Assembly (NCBI GenBank): GCA_041650255.1
Contig: JBAZLL010000004.1
Location: forward strand, 60,820-124,819
Origin: 1-14-0-10-45-29 sp041650255
GTDB lineage: Archaea; Micrarchaeota; Micrarchaeia; Anstonellales; Anstonellaceae
DNA length: 64,000 bases
Reading direction: 5' to 3'
Every line of letters starts with the position of its first letter. Positions within the stretch are counted from its first letter, which is position 1. The notes under the pieces were generated by a model. That model was not told the origin of the DNA. It ran no database searches and saw only the letters and a program-made list of their open reading frames with translations. The translations under genes and the position numbers were made by a program. Shown here piece by piece: positions 27,359 to 36,267 of the stretch.

Positions 27359-27401
27359 GCAATGATTTGTATTCTGCAAATGCTTAGATTTCGTGATGTG
27401 A

Positions 27402-30400
27402 ATGGTTGATGTAAAAGAAATTGAAGAAAATATTCTTGCGTATTGGAAGTCTCACCAAATATACAAAAAAATTCGGGAGCGAAATTCCGGCGGAAAGCCA
27501 TTTTTCTTCTGCGACGGGCCGCCTTATGCGACCGGGCAGATTCATCCCGGTACCGCGTGGAACAAATGCCTCAAGGATTCCGTTTTGCGCTATTTCCGCG
27601 CCAAGGGAAGAAATGTGCGCGACACTCCCGGCTACGACACTCACGGTCTTCCAATCGAGGTAAAAGTGGAAAAAGAGCTTGAAATAAACAACAAAAAGCA
27701 AATTGAAACGCTTGGAGTAGGCAAATTCATAACAAAATGCAAATCATTCGCGTCAGAATATATCGGAGTAATTTCATTGCAATTTGAGAGATGCGGCGTG
27801 TGGATGGACTTTGAGCATCCTTATGTCACTTATGATAATCACTACATCGATTCAATCTGGAAAACAATAAAGGCGGCTGATGACAAAAAACTTTTGACAG
27901 AAGGCGTTTATGTTGTTCCACAATGCGTTCGTTGCGAAACCTCGCTTGCAAATTATGAGCTTGAGTATAAGGACCGCGAAGATCCATCCCTATACGTAAA
28001 GTTCAAGGTAAAAGGCAAGGAAAACGAATATCTTATCATCTGGACAACAACTCCGTGGACACTGGTTGCGAACCGCGCCGTAATGGTTCATCCTACATTC
28101 ACTTATGTGCGCGTTCAATTCGGGCAAGAAGTATGGATTGTGGCGAAAGAACGGCTTGAAGAGGTTGCAAAATTTGTGCCCGGCGAATCATTTTCAATTA
28201 TCGGGGAAACGTCCGGCAAAAAGCTTGAGGGCACCGAATACGAGCATCCGCTCGCGCAAAAATTAAGCGTAAACTTTGATAGAAAAGTAATTCTTTCCGA
28301 CGAGCACGTCACTCTTGAGGATGGCTCCGGTCTTGTGCATACCGCACCCGGGCACGGGCCTGAGGATTTTATTGTCTGCAAGCGATATGACATTGAGCCA
28401 TTTTGCCCTGTTGGACCTTCCGGCAAATATACTTCTGACGCCGGAGATTATGCGGGTCTGGATGTGCTTGAGGCAAACAAAACGATAATTTCCGACCTCA
28501 AAGATGCCGGAGCGCTTTTGCATTCCGGGAAAATTTCGCATCGTTATCCTTATTGCTGGAGATGCAAAACTCCGCTCATTTTTATCGCGACTCATCAGTG
28601 GTTTATTTCAATCACAAAACTCAAGGAACGTATGCTTGATGAAATAGACCATTCAATCAATTTCCATCCCGAATTTGCAAAAACCCGTTTCCGGGATTTT
28701 GTAAGCTCTGCCCCGGATTGGTGCATTTCACGACAGAGATATTGGGGTACTCCATTGCCTATCTGGCTTTGCCAAAAAGAAGGCTGTAAAGAGAGAAAGG
28801 TTCTTGGCTCTTCAAAAGAGTTGCCCACAAACTTGGATTTGCACAGACCATACATAGATGAAATTGAATTTGATTGCTCATGCGGCGGCAAAATGAAAAG
28901 AGTACCCGACATTTTGGATGTTTGGTTTGATTCAGGCAATGCCGTTTGGGCGCAAATGCATAATGAAAATGAGGCAGCCATTTGGCGCGAAGGAGATTCC
29001 TTACAAGCAGACTTTATCACGGAAGGCAAAGACCAAACACGCGGCTGGTTTTATTCGCTTCTTGGCTCCGGTGTCGTGCTAAACAACCAAACTCCATATA
29101 CGAATCTTACCATGCACGGTTTTTTTGTAGATGAAAAAGGAGAAAAAATGTCAAAGTCGGTCGGAAATTTTGTGCCGCTTGAGGACATCATCTCAAAATA
29201 CGGTGCCGATTCATTCAGGCTTTGGGGATTGTCCGCAACCATTTGGGACGATTTGAAATTCAATTACAAAGAGCTTGACGAGTCAAAGCGAACGCTTGAT
29301 ATTTTCCTGAACATGGGAGTTTGGATGCAGAGATTTTATGTGCACCCGAATCGGGAAATTGACGAGAAGGAATACGAGCTTGAGGACAGGTGGCTGATTT
29401 CCCGCACGCAAAGCGTGATTGAGAAAGTGTCCGCCTCATTTGAAAAATTTGAGCCGTTTGAAGGGCTCATAGCCCTTGAGTATTTGCTCGTTGAGGATAT
29501 TTCACGCTTTTATTTAAAGAGGCTCAAGCAGAGAATCAGCGAGGGCAAAAATGTTGATGCGGGAATGAAGGTGCTTTATGATTCTCTTCTTTCGTGCGTT
29601 CAGATGCTCTCGCCATATGTTCCTTTCGTTGCGGAACATTTGTATCTAAATGTGTTCAAGCCATACGCGCAGGAAGAATCCGTGAGCATGCTCGCGTGGC
29701 CGACTTCAAAGCCGAATGGAAAAGATGTTTTGCTGGAAACACAGATGGAACATTTGCGTGCAATAATGAATTCTGCAATGAATGCGCGCATGAAGGCAAA
29801 CCTAAAATTGCGCTGGCCATCGGAGGAGCTTTGCATCGCAACCGGTTCTACCGAAGTAAATTCGGCGGTTGAAGTTGCGTCCGATTTTCTTAAAGCCATG
29901 ACAAACACTAAAAATATTGTTCTTGGGGCGCCAAGCTCAACGTTTGAAGTATCGCTTCATTCGGCAAAAATCGGTGCAAAATTCAAGGCGGATTCGGTTG
30001 CGGTAACCGCGCTTTTGAAGCAGATGAGCCCGGAGCAAATAGTTTCCTCTCTTTCGCAAAAGCCGTTTATGCTTGATGGAAAATACGAAATAGATTCTGA
30101 AATGATAAGCGTAACCGAGGTCGCATCCGGATATGCAATTGCGCCCTTTGACGGCGGCAAGGTATATGTGAAAACAGTTATTGACTCATCTCTTTATGCG
30201 CAGGGAGTGGTGCGTGAAATAACCCGCAGAGTACAGTCCATGCGAAAAGAGCTTGAGCTTGTCAATTCCGATTTTGTGGAAATTTCAATTTCCGGGGATT
30301 CGGAGATTGTGGACATTGCAAAGGCAGATTCGCAAAAAATATCCAGCGCAGTGAATGCGTCCTTAGTATCGTTTGGGACCGATATGCCAAACGCGGATTT

Positions 30401-30458
30401 GAAAAAGGACTGGGAAATAGACGACAAAGAGATATTTATCTCCGTGCGCAAGTGCTAA
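27402..30458 (+). CDS. ileS: Isoleucyl-tRNA synthetase
   Basis: The enzyme charges tRNA-Ile and edits misactivated valine. The 1018-residue protein begins with the class I catalytic core: PPYATGQIHPGTAWNK holds the HIGH-equivalent motif (HPGT). A CP1 editing domain contains TTPWTLVANRAV, followed by the zinc-type region CWRCKTPLI. The KMSKS loop reads GEKMSKSVGNF (near nt 29150). The anticodon-binding region and a C-terminal extension follow. TGATGTGA precedes the ATG. Confidence 0.97.
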   Translation: MVDVKEIEENILAYWKSHQIYKKIRERNSGGKPFFFCDGPPYATGQIHPGTAWNKCLKDSVLRYFRAKGRNVRDTPGYDTHGLPIEVKVEKELEINNKKQIETLGVGKFITKCKSFASEYIGVISLQFERCGVWMDFEHPYVTYDNHYIDSIWKTIKAADDKKLLTEGVYVVPQCVRCETSLANYELEYKDREDPSLYVKFKVKGKENEYLIIWTTTPWTLVANRAVMVHPTFTYVRVQFGQEVWIVAKERLEEVAKFVPGESFSIIGETSGKKLEGTEYEHPLAQKLSVNFDRKVILSDEHVTLEDGSGLVHTAPGHGPEDFIVCKRYDIEPFCPVGPSGKYTSDAGDYAGLDVLEANKTIISDLKDAGALLHSGKISHRYPYCWRCKTPLIFIATHQWFISITKLKERMLDEIDHSINFHPEFAKTRFRDFVSSAPDWCISRQRYWGTPLPIWLCQKEGCKERKVLGSSKELPTNLDLHRPYIDEIEFDCSCGGKMKRVPDILDVWFDSGNAVWAQMHNENEAAIWREGDSLQADFITEGKDQTRGWFYSLLGSGVVLNNQTPYTNLTMHGFFVDEKGEKMSKSVGNFVPLEDIISKYGADSFRLWGLSATIWDDLKFNYKELDESKRTLDIFLNMGVWMQRFYVHPNREIDEKEYELEDRWLISRTQSVIEKVSASFEKFEPFEGLIALEYLLVEDISRFYLKRLKQRISEGKNVDAGMKVLYDSLLSCVQMLSPYVPFVAEHLYLNVFKPYAQEESVSMLAWPTSKPNGKDVLLETQMEHLRAIMNSAMNARMKANLKLRWPSEELCIATGSTEVNSAVEVASDFLKAMTNTKNIVLGAPSSTFEVSLHSAKIGAKFKADSVAVTALLKQMSPEQIVSSLSQKPFMLDGKYEIDSEMISVTEVASGYAIAPFDGGKVYVKTVIDSSLYAQGVVREITRRVQSMRKELELVNSDFVEISISGDSEIVDIAKADSQKISSAVNASLVSFGTDMPNADLKKDWEIDDKEIFISVRKC

Positions 30459-30525
30459 ACTGCAAAAAGATTTTTGTGCGCAAAAGCCGCCGAAGATTTA
30501 GTGCAAGTATTAATCTTTTTCTTTT

Positions 30526-30645
30526 TTATCCCATGCTTGTTGCCTTTATTGCAAGGCTCACTACTACAACTATTAGAACAAGTACCGCAAGCGTAAAATG
30601 AACATCTCTTAATATCCCTTTTATCGCATTTTTCAATATTTTCAT
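30526..30645 (-). CDS. Possible 39-residue single-pass membrane protein
   Basis: Reading the minus strand from 30645 gives a 39-codon frame with a basic helix (MKILKNAIKGILRDVHF), one strongly hydrophobic segment (LAVLVLIVVVVSLAI) and a short KATSMG tail. This positive-then-hydrophobic design is typical of real small membrane proteins. The ribosome-binding site is weak (AAGAGC). It fills the otherwise empty gap between ileS and the gene at 30697. No family is recognised. Confidence 0.4.
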   Translation of the reverse strand: MKILKNAIKGILRDVHFTLAVLVLIVVVVSLAIKATSMG

Positions 30646-30696
30646 GCTCTTTTCTTAAAACGATTATTTATATAATACTTTTTGCATCATTCTTTC

Positions 30697-30870
30697 ATGA
30701 AAGATAATAAAATTAAGAGAAAACTTCTCTGGCCGGCAGTGATTGTCGCTTTGCTTTCGCTTTTGTGGCTGGCGGCTGAAATGAAATGGATAAATTCCGA
30801 TTTGCCGCTTGGTCCGTTTGCATTGCTGGCGGTATCCCTTGCGCTAATAATATATGAGCTTAGATGGTGA
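30697..30870 (+). CDS. Small two-helix membrane protein
   Basis: The 57-residue protein starts KDNKIKRKLL and has two hydrophobic segments (about 12-27 and 36-53), so both ends probably face the cytoplasm. I know no family. The start at 30697 is chosen because a TATA element TTTATATAA lies about 27 nt upstream, giving a leaderless transcript. Its stop codon lies inside the GGTGAT site of the next gene, so the two are probably coupled. Confidence 0.55.
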   Translation: MKDNKIKRKLLWPAVIVALLSLLWLAAEMKWINSDLPLGPFALLAVSLALIIYELRW

Positions 30871-30875
30871 TTTTA

Positions 30876-31211
30876 ATGAAACAAATATTTGAAATTGATA
30901 TTGCAAAGAAATTGGAACTAACCAAAATTCTTGAGGATGACCCTTACGGCGAGAAAAAGACCGGCGAGGAAGAGCACATGAGCTTTTCACGTCTTGGCTA
31001 CAAATTAAAAGACGGAGTAACAATCGGAGAAGACGAGAAAAAAATCTTTCTTCTATTGAGGGGCTCGGACGACTATCTCCCGTTTGTGAAAAAATATCTC
31101 GGCGACTTGGCAAAAAGATGTTCCCAAGAAGTTGAGAATCGCATTATTGCAAAAATAGAAGAAGAGGAAAGTTCGGCAGAGCAGGGAATGGGCTCAATCT
31201 TTGGAGATTGA
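30876..31211 (+). CDS. Hypothetical small acidic protein
   Basis: The 111-residue protein is soluble, charged and helical, with an acidic middle (GEEEHMSFSRLGYKL) and a Glu/Ser-rich end. It has no recognised motif. Its ATG follows the GGTGATTTTA site that overlaps the stop of the membrane protein gene, so the pair is likely translated from one transcript. YKLKDGVTIGEDEKKIFLLLRG suggests a small folded domain of unknown function. Confidence 0.6.
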   Translation: MKQIFEIDIAKKLELTKILEDDPYGEKKTGEEEHMSFSRLGYKLKDGVTIGEDEKKIFLLLRGSDDYLPFVKKYLGDLAKRCSQEVENRIIAKIEEEESSAEQGMGSIFGD

Positions 31212-31300
31212 AATTAATTTCTTTTATTTTTTGATACTATCTATTTTTACACCTTTTTATTCATATTATAATACATCTACGAATGAGATGGTGTGTTAAA

Positions 31301-31906
31301 ATGCCTGATGTAATCATGAAAATTTCAAAAATTGATACAACCCTGTCAAAAATTAATCTGGGTTTCAAGCGATTTTTTCCCTCGTATATGGAAAAATTGT
31401 TTTCTGCATATAATTACACTATAAAATATTCCGACCTGTGCAAATCCGCCAAAAGCGCATTGAGGGCAAATTTGCTTTTTGTGCAAAATATCAATGGAAA
31501 AGATTTGCTTTTGTATGCTTATTCAAACGCCAGCGTGAGGATGAAAAATACATCTTCAATTCAGCTGAATGTGTATTCTCGGGAATTTAATTTGTCATAT
31601 ATTTGCGAACTTGTCGGCGGAGGTCAATTCCTGATTTATCCAAAAGCGAGCGAATACACATCGTTTGTTGAAATTAACTGCAATGTAGAAAATTGCATTC
31701 TTCTTAACTCATATATATTGCGCAATCCAGAAAATCACGCACTTGCATCAAAAATAAGCGACAGCATTCTTGCATCAACCGTCGTGGTCGGCGCAAATAT
31801 TTCCGGTTATTATATTTCGCCCTTAAAGGTCGATGGCAAAGAGAAAAACGTGCCATTGTCCGATTTTGTAAAAATCGGAAGCCTTGGTGCGAATGCCGGT
31901 TTCTGA
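31301..31906 (+). CDS. Hypothetical protein upstream of the ribosomal cluster
   Basis: The 201-residue protein has no signal peptide or membrane helix and resembles nothing I can name. It has an N-terminal basic helical part (LSKINLGFKRFFPSYMEKLF) and a beta-rich C-terminal half with two close cysteines (NCNVENC). The ATG at 31301 is preceded by GGTGTG; an in-frame start at 31283 is possible. A TATA-like CATATTATAAT lies at about 31264. The orphan is followed by the ribosomal leader region. Confidence 0.55.
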   Translation: MPDVIMKISKIDTTLSKINLGFKRFFPSYMEKLFSAYNYTIKYSDLCKSAKSALRANLLFVQNINGKDLLLYAYSNASVRMKNTSSIQLNVYSREFNLSYICELVGGGQFLIYPKASEYTSFVEINCNVENCILLNSYILRNPENHALASKISDSILASTVVVGANISGYYISPLKVDGKEKNVPLSDFVKIGSLGANAGF

Positions 31907-31970
31907 TTTTTTCACTCATTTTTTCTTTGAAAAATAGGTTTTTTCCAACAGGACGGCACCTTTATAAATA

Positions 31971-32245
31971 CTTGTAAATATATCTTATTTCAACGTCTCT
32001 TTATTGGAGACGACACTCTTGGGCGCCTGCTCAAGAATCGTCCTTGGTATTTGCGCTCTCTGAATAAGAAGGCAAGAATGCCGCTGGAAATTATTATATT
32101 AGAAAAATCTATCGCCAAATTTGGCGAAGTTTCGCTTCAATGCGAAGAATGCAAAAATTTTTCCGCAGGAGCCAGTATTGGTTCGCATGCCTCCGAACAA
32201 GTTTTTCGTGCATGAATAGGAAAAGATTTTGGAACGTGATGAAAA
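31971..32245 (+). promoter_or_regulatory. Promoter and long structured leader of the ribosomal operon
   Basis: The 339-nt stretch before rpl3 has no gene. A TATA box TTTATAAATA lies at 31971-31980, about 270 nt before the rpl3 start, so the mRNA would carry a leader of about 245 nt. It contains inverted repeats: CGTCTC/GAGACG (31994-32012), CTTGGGC-GCCT-GCTCAAG (32018-32035), the perfect 16-nt palindrome TCGCCAAATTTGGCGA (32112-32127) and TTCGC/GCGAA (32131-32146). Regulation by a ribosomal protein is possible but unproven. Confidence 0.55.
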
Positions 32246-33190
32246 ATGTCAAAGCACAACAGACCAAGAAAAGGCGCGCTTTCGTACAACCCGAGGAAAA
32301 GGGCTAACTCGCAAGTGCCGCACATAAATTATTGGGCTCCGAGAGCCGAACCTACATTGCTAGGTTTTGCAGGCTACAAGGCGGGCATGACAACTATTTC
32401 TTTTGTAGACGATTCTAATTCTCCTTCAAAAAACAACGAGATATTTACCGGGGCAACGATATTGGAAGTTCCCCCAATCGTAGTATATGGTATTCGTGCA
32501 TACAAAGATGGGCAAATCAGCGCGGACCAAATCTGCACGGATCAAAAAATTCTCAAAGAGCTCAATATAAAAAAGCTTGAGAAAAAACACGATATAAAAT
32601 CAGAAACATCTGATGATATTTTTGTACTCGTTTACACTCGCCCATACATGTGCGGCTTTGGAAAAAAGCACATAGAACAAATGATGATCGGGCTCGGCGG
32701 AAAGGATGTCGCGCAAAAGCTTGAATACGCAAAATCAATTCTTGGAAAAGAACTAAAAGCGTCCGACATTTTCAAACCCGGTGAATATGTTGACACAATT
32801 GCGGTCACAAAAGGCAAGGGCTGGCAAGGCGCGGTAAAGCGTTTTGGCATTTCAACACAGCGAAGAAAATCAACCGGCAAGCGCAGGCATCTGGGAAACA
32901 TGGGTGCGTTCGGCGCCCACGGAGTTCACCACACTGTTCCAATGGCGGGGCAGATGGGCTATCACAATCGATACAATATTAACCAGAGGATAATGAAAAT
33001 CGCAACTCCGGAAGAAGTGAACTGCAAAGGCGGTTTCATGCATTACGGAATTGCCAAAAACGAGTGCCTGATAGTCAAGGGCTCGATTTCGGGTCCGGTA
33101 AAACGGCTTGTGAGAATGCGAAAAGCAGTAAGAAAGAGCGAGATAAAAACTCCCGATTTGAGATTCATCTCGCTTGAGTCAAAGCAATAG
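32246..33190 (+). CDS. rpl3: 50S ribosomal protein L3 (uL3)
   Basis: L3 nucleates large-subunit assembly and reaches the peptidyl-transferase centre. The 314-residue protein has the archaeal/eukaryotic L3 layout: basic N-terminus HNRPRKGALSYNPRKRA, GFAGYKAGMT (about residues 39-48) and the W-finger region GKGWQGAVKRFG, followed by GAFGAHGVHHTVPMAGQMG. It opens the ribosomal cluster after a long leader. GTGATGAAAA precedes the ATG. Confidence 0.98.
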   Translation: MSKHNRPRKGALSYNPRKRANSQVPHINYWAPRAEPTLLGFAGYKAGMTTISFVDDSNSPSKNNEIFTGATILEVPPIVVYGIRAYKDGQISADQICTDQKILKELNIKKLEKKHDIKSETSDDIFVLVYTRPYMCGFGKKHIEQMMIGLGGKDVAQKLEYAKSILGKELKASDIFKPGEYVDTIAVTKGKGWQGAVKRFGISTQRRKSTGKRRHLGNMGAFGAHGVHHTVPMAGQMGYHNRYNINQRIMKIATPEEVNCKGGFMHYGIAKNECLIVKGSISGPVKRLVRMRKAVRKSEIKTPDLRFISLESKQ

Positions 33191-33200
33191 CGTGATATTT

Positions 33201-33995
33201 ATGGCAAAAGCTAATCTATATTCATCTGATGGAAAAAAATCTGGGGAAGTGCAACTACCCTCATTCTTTAGTGAGTCGGTAAATCCCGTGCTTATTGCAC
33301 GTGCCGCAATTTCCGACCAGACACATTTTTACCAGCCAAAATCACCGGATCCGTTAGCAGGTATTAAAACATCTGCAAAATACCGAGGGCGAAAGGATGA
33401 CTTCGGTTCATTGAAAAACCACGGACAGGCAATGCTTCCGCGTGAAGTATTGGCAAACGGGCGTGCAGGTCGCGTAAGAAGAATTCCCTCTTCAGTGAAA
33501 GGAAGGCGCGCACATCCGCCAAAAATTGAGAAAAAGCTCATTGAAAAAGTCAACAAAAAAGAATATCTAAAAGCACTTCACAGCGCAATGGCGGCAACTG
33601 CCATTTCCGATTTTGTATCAAAGCGCGGGCACAAAGTTCCATCAGATATTTCACTACCAATCGTGCTTGATGAAAAAGCGGAATTAATTTCAAAATCAAA
33701 AGATGCATTGAAAATGCTTCTGGCAATCGGAATCGGTGCAGACCTTGCGCGCGGTCAAAAGGCAAAGAAACGCTCTGGAGTCGGAAGCAGAAAAGGCGGC
33801 AAGAGAAGACCAAAAAGCTTGCTCGTGATTGTGGAAAATATGAAATCTCCAATCGCAAAGGCGGCGCGAAATTTGCCCGGTGTCGATGTGCGAACCGCAT
33901 GTTGCGTGAGCGTAATTGACTTGGCACCCGGAACCGTTGCAGGAAGGCTGACCGCATACACAAAAAGTGCGCTTGTTGCGCTTGAGAAGAGATGA
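33201..33995 (+). CDS. rpl4: 50S ribosomal protein L4 (uL4)
   Basis: L4 lines the peptide exit tunnel and stabilises 23S rRNA domain I. The 264-residue protein shows the archaeal L4e pattern: the extended loop GRAGRVRRIPSSVKGRRAHPPK and the rRNA-binding segment SGVGSRKGGKRRPKS. GTGATATTT precedes the ATG at 33201, 10 nt after the rpl3 stop. Its own TGA stop lies in the ribosome-binding region of rpl23, implying coupled translation. Confidence 0.97.
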   Translation: MAKANLYSSDGKKSGEVQLPSFFSESVNPVLIARAAISDQTHFYQPKSPDPLAGIKTSAKYRGRKDDFGSLKNHGQAMLPREVLANGRAGRVRRIPSSVKGRRAHPPKIEKKLIEKVNKKEYLKALHSAMAATAISDFVSKRGHKVPSDISLPIVLDEKAELISKSKDALKMLLAIGIGADLARGQKAKKRSGVGSRKGGKRRPKSLLVIVENMKSPIAKAARNLPGVDVRTACCVSVIDLAPGTVAGRLTAYTKSALVALEKR

Positions 33996-34000
33996 TTTTT

Positions 34001-34294
34001 ATGTCAAGCAAAAAATACACCTTAACAAGTACGCCTTTGGAACCGGGCACGATATTGCTTTATCCGATTACTACTGAAAAGGCAATTTCAATGATTGAGT
34101 TTTCAAACCAACTTACCTTTGTCGTAAATCCAAAGGCAAACAAGGTGCAGATAAAAGAGGAAATTGAAAAACTCTTCAAGGTAAAAGTCGGCAGAATAAA
34201 CACAAAGATTATGCCGAAAGGACAGAAACACGCGTACATAAAACTAAAAGAAGGAAAAGCCGATGACATCGCATCTGCGCTCAAGATTGTTTAA
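34001..34294 (+). CDS. rpl23: 50S ribosomal protein L23 (uL23)
   Basis: L23 sits at the tunnel exit and docks SRP and the Sec channel. The 97-residue protein has the family sequence ILLYPITTEKAISMIEFSNQLTFVVNPKANKVQIKEEIEKLF in scattered form, with PITTEKA and KVQIKEEIE as key motifs, and ends with a K-rich RNA-binding part. The ATG at 34001 follows GATGATTTTT at the rpl4 stop. Confidence 0.97.
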   Translation: MSSKKYTLTSTPLEPGTILLYPITTEKAISMIEFSNQLTFVVNPKANKVQIKEEIEKLFKVKVGRINTKIMPKGQKHAYIKLKEGKADDIASALKIV

Positions 34295-34305
34295 TGGGGA
34301 TATAA

Positions 34306-35040
34306 ATGGGTAAATTACTAAAACAGCAACGAAGAGGAAAGGGCTCTGTTTCATACAAAGCGCCATCTCACCGCTACAACGCAATAACTGCGTTTAGGCC
34401 CCTTGATGCAATAGAAAAGGAAGGGAGCGTTCGCGGCGCGGTAATGGAGTTTATGGATGACCCCAGTCACCAAACATTATTGATGCACATTCATTTTGCA
34501 AACGGTGATGACATAATGCTTCCGGCCCCGGAAGGAATTGCAGTTGGCGATGAAGTTTACAGCGGATTTGAAGCTGAATTGGAAAAGGGCAGTGTTATGC
34601 CGCTTTCAAAAATACCTGACGGAATGTTCATATTTAATGTAGAACAATCACCCGGCGACGGTGGAAAATTTGTCCGCGCTCCGGGCACTTACGCAGTGCT
34701 TGTTTCAAAAGAAGCCGGCAAAGCGTATGTGAAAATGCCTTCTAAAAAAGTTGTTTCATTGCAGGCAACATGCCGAGCGCAAGTCGGAATCGTGTGCGGC
34801 GGCGGCAGGCTTGAATTGCCAATGCTAAAAGCAGGTGCAAACTTTTACAAAAAACATGCTCAAAACAGAAAATGGCCAGTTAACCGTGGCGTAAAGATGA
34901 GTGCTTACAACCATCCATATGGTGGAAAACAGCATCACCGCGGCAGGAGCTCCTGCACATCTCGTGGCGCATCTCCGGGACGAAAGGTCGGACACATCGC
35001 GGCTAAATCGACCGGAAGAAAGAAGAGCAAGAATGCATAG
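34306..35040 (+). CDS. rpl2: 50S ribosomal protein L2 (uL2)
   Basis: L2 is a core protein at the subunit interface near the peptidyl-transferase centre. The 244-residue protein has the archaeal L2 features: GKLLKQQRRGKGSVSYKAPSHR at the N-terminus in broken form, the RNA-binding VRAPGTYAVLVSKEAGKAYVKMPSKK region and the catalytic-centre loop NHPYGGKQHHRG (about residues 203-214). GGGGATATAA precedes the ATG. Confidence 0.98.
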   Translation: MGKLLKQQRRGKGSVSYKAPSHRYNAITAFRPLDAIEKEGSVRGAVMEFMDDPSHQTLLMHIHFANGDDIMLPAPEGIAVGDEVYSGFEAELEKGSVMPLSKIPDGMFIFNVEQSPGDGGKFVRAPGTYAVLVSKEAGKAYVKMPSKKVVSLQATCRAQVGIVCGGGRLELPMLKAGANFYKKHAQNRKWPVNRGVKMSAYNHPYGGKQHHRGRSSCTSRGASPGRKVGHIAAKSTGRKKSKNA

Positions 35041-35048
35041 GTGACTAA

Positions 35049-35453
35049 ATGGTGCGTATCGAAAAATACCGAGGTCTTGGAAAAGACGAACTTGAGAAGC
35101 TTTCCATTGAGGAATGCCTTCCTCTTCTAACTAGCCGTGCGAGGCGTGCAGTAAAGAGGGCAATGGAAGGTACAAATCTTACATTGAAAAAGTTCATCAA
35201 AAGTGTTGAGACAAAACGCAAGGCAAAGATTGCAAAGCCAATTCGAACTCATGTTCGTGACGCTCCAATTTTGCCCTGCTGGCTTGGCATGACATTTGCG
35301 GTGCACGATGGAAAACAATTCAAAGAGGTTCTAATAACAGTCGACAAGCTTGGATACAGGCTTGGCGACTTTGCACACAGCACAGGCAGAGTCCTGCACT
35401 CAGGTCCGGGCATTGGCGCCACAAGGGGCTCCAAGTTCATCCCGCTCAAGTAG
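35049..35453 (+). CDS. rps19: 30S ribosomal protein S19 (uS19)
   Basis: S19 sits in the small-subunit head near S13. The 134-residue protein has the archaeal S19/S15e form with an N-terminal helix extension (GLGKDELEKLSIEECLPLL) and the conserved IRTHVRDAPILPCWLGMTFAVHDGK and KLGYRLGDFAHSTGRVLHSGPGIG segments. The ATG is 9 nt after the rpl2 stop. Confidence 0.97.
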   Translation: MVRIEKYRGLGKDELEKLSIEECLPLLTSRARRAVKRAMEGTNLTLKKFIKSVETKRKAKIAKPIRTHVRDAPILPCWLGMTFAVHDGKQFKEVLITVDKLGYRLGDFAHSTGRVLHSGPGIGATRGSKFIPLK

Positions 35454-35463
35454 GGTAATTCTT

Positions 35464-36255
35464 ATGGCAGACTACGGATATCAAAATCAGCCAGGCAAAA
35501 AGGTTCAAGAACAGGCTAATATGGCCAACATAGCCAGGGCGCGAGTGGACGGCGTGAACGCCAGCTACCGTGACTTGTGCAATGTATGCTCCAATATTAG
35601 GGGCAGGCGAGCCGACAAAGCAATAGTATTTTTGACTGAGGCATCAGACAAATCAAGGCCAATAAGATATTTCAGGCACAACTCAAAGCGCGGTCATTTA
35701 CGCGAACTCGGAGGCAAGAAAGGAGGCTTCCCGGTAAAATCTGTAAAAATCGTGCTTGACGTTCTCAAGAATGCGTATGCAAACGCCCAAACAAAAGGGC
35801 TTGGCGATTGCAAAATAGTTCATGCTGTTGCAAACAAGCAGGACATATATTCTCGCCTTTCTCCAAAAGGCAGGCGAGTAAAGCATGATTTTGAAACCGC
35901 ATTTGTGGAAGTAGTTCTTCGCGAGCTTGATACCGACGAAAACCGCGCCAAGAAGCAGGAGATTGCAAAGGCAAGGGAAAAAGCAATTGCGGACGCAATC
36001 AAAAAGGCAGTTGAGAAAAAAGCCGCGGACGAGCAGAAAAAGAATGCAGACGCCGCGAAAAAATCTACTGCTGATTCAAAATCAAATACGCCTGAATTAA
36101 AATCTGCAAACGTTGCGCCTGAAATAGGTGCAACTTCTGAAAAACAAATATCTGCGCATTCTGATTCAAAATCAAACGAAGAGCACGCAAGGCCCAAAAT
36201 GTCCGACGTGCTAAAATCAAAGCAAAGCGCAAAGAAAAAGGAGAATGGCAAATAA
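35464..36255 (+). CDS. rpl22: 50S ribosomal protein L22 (uL22) with long C-terminal tail
   Basis: L22 spans the exit tunnel. Residues 1-160 carry the archaeal L22 core, including the VNASYRDLCNVCSNIRGRRADKA and KSVKIVLDVLKNAYANA regions. After about residue 160 the protein continues in a Lys/Ala/Glu/Ser-rich low-complexity tail of about 100 residues (ADEQKKNADAAKKSTADSK). Usual archaeal L22 is about 150 residues. The ATG at 35464 follows a short site at the rps19 stop. The tail is probably disordered and its purpose is unknown. Confidence 0.95.
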   Translation: MADYGYQNQPGKKVQEQANMANIARARVDGVNASYRDLCNVCSNIRGRRADKAIVFLTEASDKSRPIRYFRHNSKRGHLRELGGKKGGFPVKSVKIVLDVLKNAYANAQTKGLGDCKIVHAVANKQDIYSRLSPKGRRVKHDFETAFVEVVLRELDTDENRAKKQEIAKAREKAIADAIKKAVEKKAADEQKKNADAAKKSTADSKSNTPELKSANVAPEIGATSEKQISAHSDSKSNEEHARPKMSDVLKSKQSAKKKENGK

Positions 36256-36267
36256 GGGTGTTTATGC

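Noticed and set aside
32100..32150. Possible small tRNA or sRNA gene in the rpl3 leader
   Set aside because: The palindrome and hairpin do not form a cloverleaf, and C/D or H/ACA boxes are not convincingly placed.
35350..35463. N-terminal extension of L22 overlapping rps19
   Set aside because: The extension is the +1 reading of rps19; L22 homology and the ribosome-binding site support the ATG at 35464.
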